Positions 10,806 through 21,100 of a stretch of 64,000 nt of DNA are shown here, in pieces. The position numbers and the translations under genes are program-made. The DNA lies in the NCBI GenBank assembly GCA_022496205.1, contig WTXD01000028.1, forward strand, positions 302,118 to 366,117. Reading direction: 5' to 3'. Under the pieces are notes generated by a model. The model saw only the letters and a program-made list of their open reading frames with translations. It did no database searches and was not told the origin of the DNA. Source of the DNA: Gloeopeniophorella convolvens. Its lineage: Eukaryota > Basidiomycota > Agaricomycetes > Russulales. The first letter of the stretch is position 1. The number at the start of each line of letters is the position of its first letter.

Positions 10806-12086
10806 TCAAGTTGCAGCCGGGGCGGGAAGTGAAGGAGGGTATCCAGGTCGCACGGCAGGTTGCTGCGGTTCCGGGTGCTCTGGAGGCGATGGGAGGCGCA
10901 AAACTGCATGAAGCTCTTCTTGTGCGTGTCGACCGTTCCATGGAATCCTGGGGGCTGAGGAACGCGAGACTAGCGAAACTCTCGACCCGTGACGCCCAGC
11001 GTACCAAACACGTAGAGCATCCAGGGCGTCCGTCAATGTGACCGATAGCAGCACCAACGCGATGATCTGACCAAAGGTCCAGGAGTCCTCGCCTTGTTGA
11101 AAATACAGTTGACACATGCTTATCTGAACACTGTATTAGTATGATTCGCCGAAAATGCGTACTGCGCACTTTCAGCTCCAGCATTGCGATCTCGAAACAG
11201 ACCGTTCTGAGTAATGTGGAATTAACCATCGCAGAAGCATATCTTTGTAAGAGGACGCACAATATCACGATGGTTCGATGAAATGTAGCATCGAGATATA
11301 AGGACGTGGCTTCGGACATTGAAACCGACATACCAGCGTCCACGAAAGTGCGAATGGTTCCCTCTCCTCGACCCCAGACTGCTCGAAGTTCTCGGACTGT
11401 CGAGTGTGTCTCCATGGGCCACGACAGAGGACCATGGAAATTGCAGCAGAAAACCATAACAAACTCCCGCCGAGGGTGAGAAAGGACGTGGTGAGGATGT
11501 CGTTGAATGTGTATGAAACCGTGTCAAACGGGGCCGTATTGCAAACGGAGTGCGGGCCAAAACGAATACCACGTGCCCTGACGTACGACGCCCAGCAAGC
11601 GATTATTACAGTAGACGTGACCTGGGCAGTAAGTGTCGCATGCATGCGGAAGCTGCGTTCCTCAGGCTTAACCAGAATGAACCTCTGCAGACCTGGCGAG
11701 CGTGATCAGCGCAAGGGAAAACGTTGAAGGCATAAGAGAGTTACGACGAACTTTTCAAATATGCAGTGACAAGGGGCGCGAGGATGTGCATGATCAAAGA
11801 GGCGTGAAGAATGTCAAGCTGGCCTTGAGCCGTCTGCACGACGGCAGTGATGACCAAGCAGAGAGCATAGAACGCTAAGGTGAAGTCCAAGTTCTCGACG
11901 AGCTCGCTTGTATATCGGCATTCGGGCATGAGTACTGTAATCAGCAGCGTGCAATAGAGGCTAATGCGTATCTGATGCACAAGCATATAGATCAGCCCGT
12001 AGATGGTGTGAGTAGGATCAACGCACCCCAATGCCGCTGATGTCTTGGTTTGCTTGAAAGCTCGCGGCCGTACAATCTGCCACCAT
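10806..12086 (-). CDS. Multi-pass membrane protein, agaricomycete family with N-terminal NxDISGIG motif (probably degraded at the 3' end)
   Basis: Start ATG at 12086 (MVADCTAASFQANQDISGIG, 60-nt first exon ending at 12027, donor GTGCGT). Exon 2 begins at 11971 with IRISLYCTLLITVLM and holds hydrophobic helices (TLAFYALCLVITAVVQTAQ). A later exon gives AQVTSTVIIACWASYV and RFGPHSVCN, and a last exon GEDSWTFGQIIALVLLSV. The order and intron positions match the plus-strand paralogue at 12900-14054 almost one to one. Middle splice sites (about 11740-11690 and 11110-11230) are uncertain and the tail after 10990 is Pro/Arg-rich and unlike the partner, so this copy may be decaying. I know the family only as uncharacterised membrane proteins with an NPDI(A/S)GIGVR-type start; function unknown. 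Confidence 0.6.
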
Positions 12087-12899
12087 GGCAGGTCACGGTA
12101 CGGGGTGAGTGGTTAGTCCAGTCGTGAGGGGCTGTACTTTTATAGGGGGGCGGAAAAAGTACTACGATAGTGCGGTGAAGTACAGCATTTCCCTGAGACG
12201 AATCTAACAGTATACCCTGGTCTGAGCGCCGATCCCGAATAGTAGTCACCATAAGGCTTACAGTAGGCGGCATGTCCTGGTGACTGAGCGATGTCCTAGC
12301 AAGGCGCTTCATGCACTGCGGAACGATAAGCTCATCACAGCCTACGTGTGAATGCGCACGCTTCCATCCCGATCTAATCACCGAAACTGGAAGACGTAGT
12401 GCCTGCACGACATGGGCTTGGAAGGTAACATAAGTTTGCGAGTCTCGAGAGCGTGATCTCAGATCCAGGATCCTGACGCTGTTGGCTTGCTGCCTATATG
12501 GAAGATCGCGCCGATAGTAAAGCTCGAGGCTCGAAGTCCTGACATTCTGGCCATGCTAGGCTAGGTTGGGAATCCTGACAAGGTATGGTGGGAATTGGCT
12601 GGCAGCCTGAGGCCGTGTCCATCATGGCGTGATAATAGTGGCTGTGATCACTGCTATGTAGCGTAAATCCGCGGTTATTTGTAGATAAGTAATTCTAATA
12701 TTAATTCAGTAGGACCACACTCCGATACCGCATTCATGTCCTTTGTTGTCTTCCATTGTCCTTACAGCTGTACAGCCAGCGATCGCGCCAAGAGTGCGCA
12801 TCCTTGCCCACACGATAACAGAGCTATGTGCGTTGCAACGCCTAATCTGGAGCATATATAAAACCATCCTCTCCGGGACTTGCACTTGCGACCCCCACA
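12087..12899. other. Shared upstream region of the divergent membrane-protein pair
   Basis: 813 bp between two head-to-head paralogues. No open gene. It carries the TATA box of the plus-strand gene at 12854-12861. An AT-rich patch lies at 12660-12710. Confidence 0.5.
12854..12861 (+). promoter_or_regulatory. TATA box of the membrane-protein gene
   Basis: CATATATAAAA ends about 37 bp before the ATG at 12900 and lies in the orientation of that gene. The short leader (ACCCCCACAATG start context) fits a start near 12885-12899. Confidence 0.55.
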
Positions 12900-14054
12900 A
12901 TGTCAAGATCTAGGACCTGCGAAATCTTTCCCACAAACCCTGACATCACGAGTATCTGGGTGAGTGTCTGCCCTCCTCCCCACCTTATCTCTCTCTCTGG
13001 GGCTGCCTATGTGAACTAACATGGTCCCTTGCGCACCAGATACGCACCGATCTCTACCTCACGTTGTTGATAACGGCCTTTGTTCCTGGGGGCCAATACA
13101 CGTCCAAGCTCTTCAAAACGCTTGATTTTCACGCGGCATTGTATGGCGTCACATTGACCACCACCGCCATCGTGCAGACCGCTCAGGACCAACTCGACAT
13201 CCTACACGCGTCCTTGCTCATCCTTCTCGTCGCGCTCCTTTCCTCAGTGTACGCAAGAGGCCCGTCCTAATCCTCTTTCACCTCTTGTACATCATGTTAA
13301 TTGCGCACGGTAGGCCTTCACAGGTTTGCCGCTGCCAAGGAACGCAACCTCCGCATGTACATGGTGCTTGCCAGCCAGGTGGCGTCCACCGTGATGTCGA
13401 TCTGTTGGGCATCGTACGTCTGGGCCGCTGGTAGTCGTTTTGGCCCAGTCTCCGTATGCAACGCCACAGCGCTAGATGCGGTCGCGCTTCCATTAGCGAC
13501 CATCATCAACACACCCATCCCCATACTCTGCGGATGCTTACTTTGGTACCCATACTCAAGTCTCCACCATATCTCTCGGAGAAATACTCAACCGCTCGAA
13601 GACTTAAAGCAGCAGCAACAACCTGGGGAGAAAATGGAGGTACAAACGCGCTTCCGCTCACACCTACGGGCGTCGGTATGTTGATTTCGTTTCTGGTGTC
13701 TCCGTTCTTTATCTCACGCCCCTCATGTTTTGTTACAGCAGCTATATGTGGCCTTTGAGATATTGTACGTAGTCCGGTTTATGCTCCGAAACGGTATCAA
13801 ATGTCACGGTGCACAATTCCAATCTTATCCAGATTAGTCACTTTCAGCGTCGCACTGATTGAATTAATGGTTCGCGATATACTTTTCCGTTAACTTCTAC
13901 TCATGCAGAGCTTTAGATCCGCGTCTATGGGTCGTACTTCGAACCCAGAGAGGGGTCCTGGACATTTGGCCAGGTCATCGCGCTGGTACTACTGTCCGAC
14001 ACCGCCCTAGAGATTTTGAGCGCAAGCTATGCGTGGCGCACTGGTCCTTCGTGA
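12900..14054 (+). CDS. Multi-pass membrane protein, paralogue of the 10806-12086 gene
   Basis: Exons: 12900-12959 (MSRSRTCEIFPTNPDITSIW), 13040-13248, 13324-13675, 13739 to about 13768, and a last exon from about 13924 to the stop at 14054. Exon 2 encodes IRTDLYLTLLITAFVPGGQY, then KTLDFHAALYGVTLTTTAIV and a Leu-rich helix; exon 3 reads MVLASQVASTVMSICWASYV, then GSRFGPVSVCNATALDAV and further helices; the last gives GSWTFGQVIALVLLSDTALE. I estimate five to seven membrane segments and a protein of roughly 280 residues. The gene is better preserved than its partner. The final intron (donor near TTGTAC/GTAGTC, acceptor CTTTAG) is the least certain part. Function unknown. Confidence 0.65.
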
Positions 14055-15557
14055 AGCCGGGTCTCGGTTTTTGTGCGGTCAATTTGACGCCTTTTCAGGC
14101 TGACTTACTTTGACGCGCCCTTTAATTGTTGTTGGAGAAGAGGATTTGTATCGCGTTCGTTGTGTAATATCTCTACGTGCAGGCCTTGCGGTGGAATAAC
14201 GGATATCCTGTCTACTATCGATATCCCATCTGCTTGAAACCCACGCCAATCGCACCCATACAGGCTACATTTGCCGACGTGCTCTCTTGTCTCTCAGCCT
14301 GGCCCTCTCCACGCGCCACTATGGGTACGGACACCGACTGGATTGGTGCGCGCCTGTAAGTCCCCATAATCAACAGCCCTACTTCTCCCTGTCGCTGTGG
14401 GTTGCACATCTGGCATAGTGTACAAGGAGGACTGGTCGACGGTACGAAGGCACGTATGTTGCAATTGTCGGTGCGCGATGAGCGCTCATCCTCTATACAG
14501 TATGACAATCAAGTGTATAAAGGGAGAGGCGGCGTGCGCATGTTCGGGCTCTGGGCATACAAACATGAAAGTAGGTGGAGAGGGCGAGTCTCTACTCAGG
14601 CGCTATGTAGCTTAGCTTCTGAAGCGGCGGTGGCATGTCTCTGGGTTTGACAACACATAGGTCCCTTTCAAAGTGCAAGGATAGATGATAGCGAATCAAG
14701 CAACTGCTAGTGGTTGGCAAGTGGAATCCGATCGAAACGGCGATGCACACTGCGGGTGAAGGGCGTCACCTACAGCAATTGTTCAAACCCGTCGGCGTCT
14801 GTGTGTGTGTGTGCGCAAGTGTACACCCGAATGTAAGTCCATACTAAGGTGCAAGTTGTCCAACGAAGCCGTGAGAGAGAAATCCTTCAAGGCTGTACCC
14901 AGCATGCAGCACCGATCGCGACGCTTACAGCGAAAGTCAAAAACATAGGCCCCGCGTTGACCAGGCATATTCTGGCGGAGATCGAAGTCCCGGCGTCGGT
15001 CCAATCACGCTTGCGCATGCATCCGCCGGCTGAGCACGGCAACTCAAGTGAGCGCGCTTACGAGCGGACCTTCCATCTTGGGCTGGGCGGAGGTTGAACG
15101 CCTGTTCTGAACAGACGTCGACGCGGGGGCTACTTATGTTTTTGATCTCTGCTGTGGTCGACGATGAATCGATGCCCCTTCTTTCTTACGGAACATTGTC
15201 ATCGTCCTAGAGCCAATCTCTTCTTGCCAGCGCGACGACCCTAGGCCTCACCTCACGCATGATCACCTCCCCAAGGTCCCTCGACAAGGGCAGCTGGGTG
15301 GCTCCGTTTTCTACCACGAGACTGCTCCTCACGGAGCATACGGAGCGCCCGCCCGCGCGCCCGCCATCCCGATGGCTTCGAGGCGCACATACCGCGCTCG
15401 CACTCCCGCGACGCAGCGGGCCCGCGCCCCACGGGACTTTCTCGGCTGACGCACCACTAGCTCGCCAGCGCACCGCTCCGCTGACGCCACTTTCCGCACA
15501 CGCTCGCATACTTAACAGCGCAGCGCGTGGGCCCCGCACACGCACGACGACTCGACC
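14055..15557. other. Intergenic, no gene supported
   Basis: 1.5 kb upstream of the esterase. It contains short ORFs without family resemblance, a (GT)n stretch at about 14801-14812, and the second copy of the VALARRDWL-ending repeat remnant (about 15187-15250, minus strand). Possible fragments of older genes; nothing intact. Confidence 0.45.
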
Positions 15558-17101
15558 ATGCGCGCCTTGTCTTCGCCTCTTGCACTTCTCGCTGTGTGCA
15601 TTTTGCGCGCAGCAGCTGCACCCGGTGCACAGTCAGTGCTGATACCCCACGACGACCCGCTGATTCACTACCACGGCCGCTGGGACGCGTCCCCGGGCAC
15701 TTGGTGGTGCGCGACCCGCCCCTCTCTACGTCTCTTTGCACGGCTCATAGTACTTTTGCACAGGGCCGGCTCGGGCTTCAAGCTGCACGCAGAGGGCCTC
15801 ACCTCGCTCGCGCTCACGCTCGGCCCGCACACCACCACCCCGAACGCCGCGATCGGCGTCTCGGTCGACTACGCGCCCTTCACGTCGCTCAACGTCTCCG
15901 CCGGCGCCGCCAACGCCATCCCGCTGCCCCCGCCGACGAGCTCCCGCACACGCGTGGTGCGCGTCAACGTCGAAGGCTGGCAGAACAACCGCATCAACCT
16001 CGCGGGGCTCGTGGTCAACGCCGGCGCGCGGCTGGTAGAGTACACGCCGCAGCGCCTCGCGTTCCAAGTTATCGGCGACTCGCTGTCCGCGGGGCAGTTT
16101 CTTCCGCAGGGCGTCGACCAGGCGTGGCCGTTCCTCACCGCAGAGAACTTCAAGGCAGAGCACAACGTCAACGCGCAGCCTGGCGCCGCGCTCTCCGTGC
16201 GTCTCCCTTGCCATCGCACCCACTCCACTTACCTTACTCCATCCCGCAGGACATCGTGTCATATGGCAACGAACACGGCGTGTCGTTCCAGTTCTTCCGC
16301 GTGCGTGCCCCGCGTCGCGTTAGTGAATGGACGCTGACCGGGAGTGCAGACAGAAGATACGGGCTACTTCGACACGAGGGACCACAACTTCACGACCCCG
16401 TGGGATTTTGCGCGCGACCAACCCGCGCCGACGCACGTCGTCATCCACATCGGGTGCGCCCGCCCATCTTCTTAACGAGCCCGGCTGACCACGCGCCGCA
16501 GCGCCAACGACGCGTCGCAGAACGTGACGCAGCCCGCGTTCGTCTCCGTGCGTCCTCCCCTCGCACCGCGGCGTGAGTGCTGATGCGGCGCGCAGACGTA
16601 CCTCGCGTTCGTCGAGCGCCTGCGCGGCCTGTACCCGCACAGCCGATCCTGGTCTTTACGCCCGTGCGTCGCCCGCCCGTGTGCTGCTGATCCCGAAGGC
16701 TAATGCGCGGCGCTTGCTCTGTGCGTGTGTAGTGGGGCTGGCCGAGCGCGACCGCGCCGCCGAGCCAGTACTACGAGGGCGCGTACGCCGAAATCGTCAA
16801 CACGCGGTACGCACTCTACTGCTGCTCCCGCCGCGGCAGCTGCTGACGCGCGCGCGCGCGCAGGCACGCGCTGGGCGACGCGAACGTCCACCTCGTGAAC
16901 ACGACCGGGTGGGTCGAGTGGGCCGACGTCTTCCCCAAGTAAGCGTTCTGCTCTGCTAGGTTCTTTTCCGGTGCTGAGTGCGTCGGCGGCAGTAACCAGC
17001 ACCCGACTGTCGAGGGGCACCGCAAGATTGCGCGCTTGTTTGGGGAGTGGCTGGAGGGCTTTGGGGTCGTGCCGGAGAGCGCGTGGGCGACGAGTGCGTA
17101 G
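15558..17101 (+). CDS. Secreted SGNH/GDSL esterase, carbohydrate esterase family 2-like
   Basis: Nine exons: 15558-15706, 15764-16196, 16250-16300, 16350-16453, 16502-16547, 16596-16663, 16733-16806, 16864-16938, 16993-17101. With one base restored near 16643 (the family-typical PHSPILVFTP needs CCCG where CCG is read) the sum is 1110 nt, 369 residues. Signal peptide MRALSSPLALLAVCILRAAAA. The N-terminal beta domain (DDPLIHYHGRWDASPGTWW) is typical of CE2; the SGNH domain has GDSLSAG (nucleophile Ser about 156), GAND (about 261) and HPTVEGH (His about 337). CE2 enzymes deacetylate plant or fungal polysaccharides outside the cell. Oddity: the acidic residue expected three before the His is Asn (NNQH). 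A truncated second copy lies at 25138-25373. Confidence 0.87.
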
Positions 17102-18101
17102 GGCCGGATATGTAGTAAAGCTCCTGGCCCGAGCGGGCAGGCCGCTCGAATTTCGGATTGTGCCGTCGGTCTTTTCCGTCGTCCAAATTAGGCAGGTGAA
17201 ACCGGGCACGCCCCGCCGCCGCCCAGCTGGCCGTCCGTTACCCAGAGCACGCCGACCTGCGTGCGTGTTGCAGTTGCTCACGTACGACCCGGTGCAGTGC
17301 TAGCCCGCGTCCGAGTTCCGCCTGTCGACCTCCCGGAGGCCAAGCTGAGCATCCACTGCTTCCGGGTGCTCGACTACTTGTGCGTGCCCATTCTCCTGAG
17401 CTACCTGCCGGCTGACCGACCGATGCGCTCCACAGCCAAAAGGGCCGCATGCACTATTTGAGCCTCGCGGCGCGGCAGGGTATGGCGCTCGACACCGTTT
17501 TCGGTCTGCGTGCAAGCGCATCCACCACCAGGCCCCGGTGTGCTCGCAACACCTGAGCTTGGATTTCTCGCTGCCGCCGAGAGAAACTCCAGCCTTATCG
17601 ATTCCACGGGTCTCCTGGCAGGGATCTGTCAACACCCTTTCTTCTCTTGGTCCTCGCGAGGGGTTAGCCCACACCGGTCGCCAGTCACCACGCACGTTTC
17701 CAGCAGGAGTGTTCAAATGGCTCAGCTACTTCGGGTCGTGCTCTATAACGGCGCTCGTGCTGCATCATCGGATTTTGCATTAGTCGTCTGGTGCTCCGCA
17801 TGGATACACGTCCCGCTTTCCAAGGTGAAAGACTTCCGCTCTCGGCGGCGTTTAAAACACAATTGTAACTCTAGATCTGTCATGCTCACGTGTGTCGTAT
17901 GGTGAAGCCAATTGAAGTTGTAGACGCGGTATCATTTCAACGATGGATTTCGGGGCTTATCAACGTATCTGCCAACTAGTAACGATACCACCGCCCACAG
18001 TAGAAAACTCTCAGTCGCACATGATTGACAAATAGGACCGTAACGCTGATCTCAACAATGTAGGTAGTTGACGGTATCGATACGAAGGTATGACAAGGTA
18101 A
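17102..18101. other. Intergenic, no gene supported
   Basis: 1 kb between the convergent esterase and C2-NACHT-WD40 genes. Short ORFs only, none with recognisable domains; GC-rich near the esterase, AT-richer towards 18100. Confidence 0.5.
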
Positions 18102-21100
18102 CTACGGATGCCTGTGTACGAGACGTGTCGCCCAATCTGGTCCATGAACAAATCTACTAAGGTCTAGCTGCGTCGCGCCCTTTGCCACTATCAACGCTTC
18201 ACGTGGGCGATAACACAGATAGGCCCTGTGTGCTTGTGGGATCCACATAAGAAGCTCCCCGCCACCTCCCCGAATCCAGCCATCTTCGTCGATGACGGAG
18301 GAATCAGTAAAACCGATAGTCTTCGCATCTGCCATTCCGTGACTTGCAGACTCAGGTGGATTGCCCACAGTGGAAGACACGACTGGACCGTCTTCATTTC
18401 GGGCGTGTATCATGTGTGGGGTCGGGTCAGTGGCTGTGTTCAGGAGATTCGTGCCAGTCATATTTGCTCCAGCGTCGACATGCCATATACGAATGGTACA
18501 GTCGTTTGAGGCCGAGGCGATATAGCGTCCATCTGGCGAGAATGTGACCGACCAGACCGTGCCCTCGTGCCCCCGAAATGGCTCTCCGACTGCCTTGCCT
18601 GTCGCTGCATCCCAGACGCGGATCGTCTTCAAGTCGTACGAGCTTGAGGTGATACGCCGTCCATCTGGGGAGAATGCGATCGACCCGACCAAGCCTTCGT
18701 GCCCCCGAAATGGCTCTCCAACTGCCTTGGCTGTCACCGCATCCCAGACGCGAATCGTCTCGTCGCCCGAGCCTGAGGCGATACGATGTCCATCTGGGGA
18801 GAATGCGACCGAAAAGACCGGGCCCTCGTGCCCCCGAAATGGCTCTCCGACTGCCTCACTTGTCGCCGCATCCCAGACGCGGATCGTCGAGTCGCCTGAG
18901 CCTGAGGCGATACGATGTCCGTCTGGGGAGAATGTGACCGACAAGACCCAGCCTTCGTGCCCCCGAGATGGCTCTCCAACTGCCTCGCCTGTTGCCGCAT
19001 CCCAGACGCGGATCGTCCTGTCATTCGAGCCTGAGGCGATACGACGTCCATCTGGGGAGAATGCGACCGACTCGACCAAGCCTTCGTGCCCCCGAAATGG
19101 CTCTCCAACTGCCTTGGCTGTCACCGCATCCCAGACGCGAATCGTCTTGTCGCTCGAGCCTGAGGCGATACGACGTCCATCTGGGGAAAATGCGACCGAC
19201 AGGACCGGGCCCTCGTGCTCCCGAAATGGCCCTCCGACTGCCTCGCCTGTCGCTACATCCCAGACGCGAATCGTCTTGTCGAGCGAGCCTGAGGCGATAC
19301 GGCATCCATCTGGGGAGAATGTGACCGAAAAGACCGGGTCTTCGTGCCCCCGGATGGCTCTCCGACTGCCTCGCCTGTCCCCGCATCCCAGACGCGAATC
19401 GTCTCGTCGCTCGAGCTTGAGGCGATACGACGTCCATCTGGGGAGAATGCGACCGACTCGACCAAGTCTTCGTGCCCCTGAAATGGCTCTCCAACTGCCT
19501 CGCCTGTCGCTGCATCCCAGACGCAGATCGTCTTGTCGCCCGAGCCTGAGGCGATACGGCGTCCATCTGGGGAGAATGCGACCGACCGAACCCAGTTTCC
19601 ATGCCCCCGAAGTGGCTCTCCTACTGCCTCGCCTGTCACTGCATCCCAGACACGGATCGTCTCGTCACTCGAGCCTGAGGCGATATAATGTCCGTCTGGG
19701 GAGAATGCGACCGAAAAGACCCAGCCTTCGTGCCCCCGAAATGGCTCTCCAACTGCCTCGCCTGTCGCCACATCCCAGACGCGGATCGTCTTGTCATTCG
19801 AGCCTGAGGCGATACGACGTCCATCTGGAGAAAATGTGACCGAGTAGGCCAGGTCCTCGAGCCCCCGAAATGGCTCTCCGACTGCCTCGCCTGTCACCGC
19901 ATCCCAGACGCGAATCGTCTCGTCGCTCGAGCCTGAGGCGATACGACGTCCATCTGGGGAGAATGCGACCGACCAGACCGGGCCCTCGTGCCCCCGACAT
20001 GGCCCTCCGACTGCCTCGCCTGTCGCTGCAACCCAGACACGAATCGTCTTGTCGAGCGAGCCTGAGGCGATACGGCATCCATCTGGGGAGAATGTGACCG
20101 AAAAGACCGGGTCTTCGTGCCCCCGAAATGGCTCTCCGGCCGCCTCGCCTGTCACAGCGTCCCAGACACGGATCGTCGAGTCGTCCAAGCCCGAGGCAAT
20201 AAGGCGTCCATCTGGGGAGAATGCGACAGAGTGGGATTTGGAACCCAAGGATCGGATGGTCATTACATGCTCTGGCCAACGGGGCAGTCTACCCCGCTTG
20301 AGCGACAACAAATTGGGAAACGCGTCTGCACATTGGGCGAAGACATGGGAATTGCGTGGCGTGAAAGGGAGAGCGGATAGGTACAGGTGCGGGGCGCTGT
20401 ATGCCACTGGCATCCCGAAATACTGCACGAACTTGAGGGCATCGCTGACCAGCGCTGGGAACGTCCCCAGGTCGGATGAAGCCTGTCATGGATGGTTACA
20501 GAATGTCAGATCTCGAAACATGGTCTCGGAAGTCTCAGGCGCTTACCGTGGACTTGGACAGCCACGACTCCAGATTCGTGAGTGCTTGTGAAGCGAGACC
20601 AGTGCTTCCGAGGAGGCTAAGGGCCTCTATCCAATACAAGAGTTTCAGGGACCCGAACAGCTTCCGGAGTTTCGCGAGAAGTTCGTCGTCAAATGCGACC
20701 AGCACGAGATGGTCGTCCCAGAGGCGGCAAGCGTATGATAGAGAAAGTGGGATGTGTTTTTCTACCCGAGACAGTAGATCCTCAACGTCCTTGTTTGCCT
20801 GGTGCGAGTCTTTGAGGTCGCAGAGGTTCAGCTGAAGGGCGTTGGACATCAGATCGAGCGAGTCGAGCGCCAGCTGGCGATGGGCGTTGATGATGTCAAG
20901 ATAGAACACTCCGCTCCTCTTCTCGTCTGTGAGGAAGTCGCGGAACGACGTGTGGAGAGGGACGACAGGGAGGGATGACTCGGCCGACGCCACATTGCTG
21001 AGGAGGGACCCGAGGTCTCTGACGACAGAGTACACCGAGCCGCCGTTTGTAACCTCTTTGATATGCCGACGTAGGGACGCAAGGGATAGAATGGAGAGTG

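Noticed and set aside
17510..17905. 131-codon plus-strand ORF
   Set aside because: No recognisable domain, no splice partners, composition like the surrounding intergenic DNA.
18544..19839. 431-codon plus-strand ORF with a strong repeat
   Set aside because: Mirror of the WD40 repeats on the other strand; periodic only because the real gene is repetitive.
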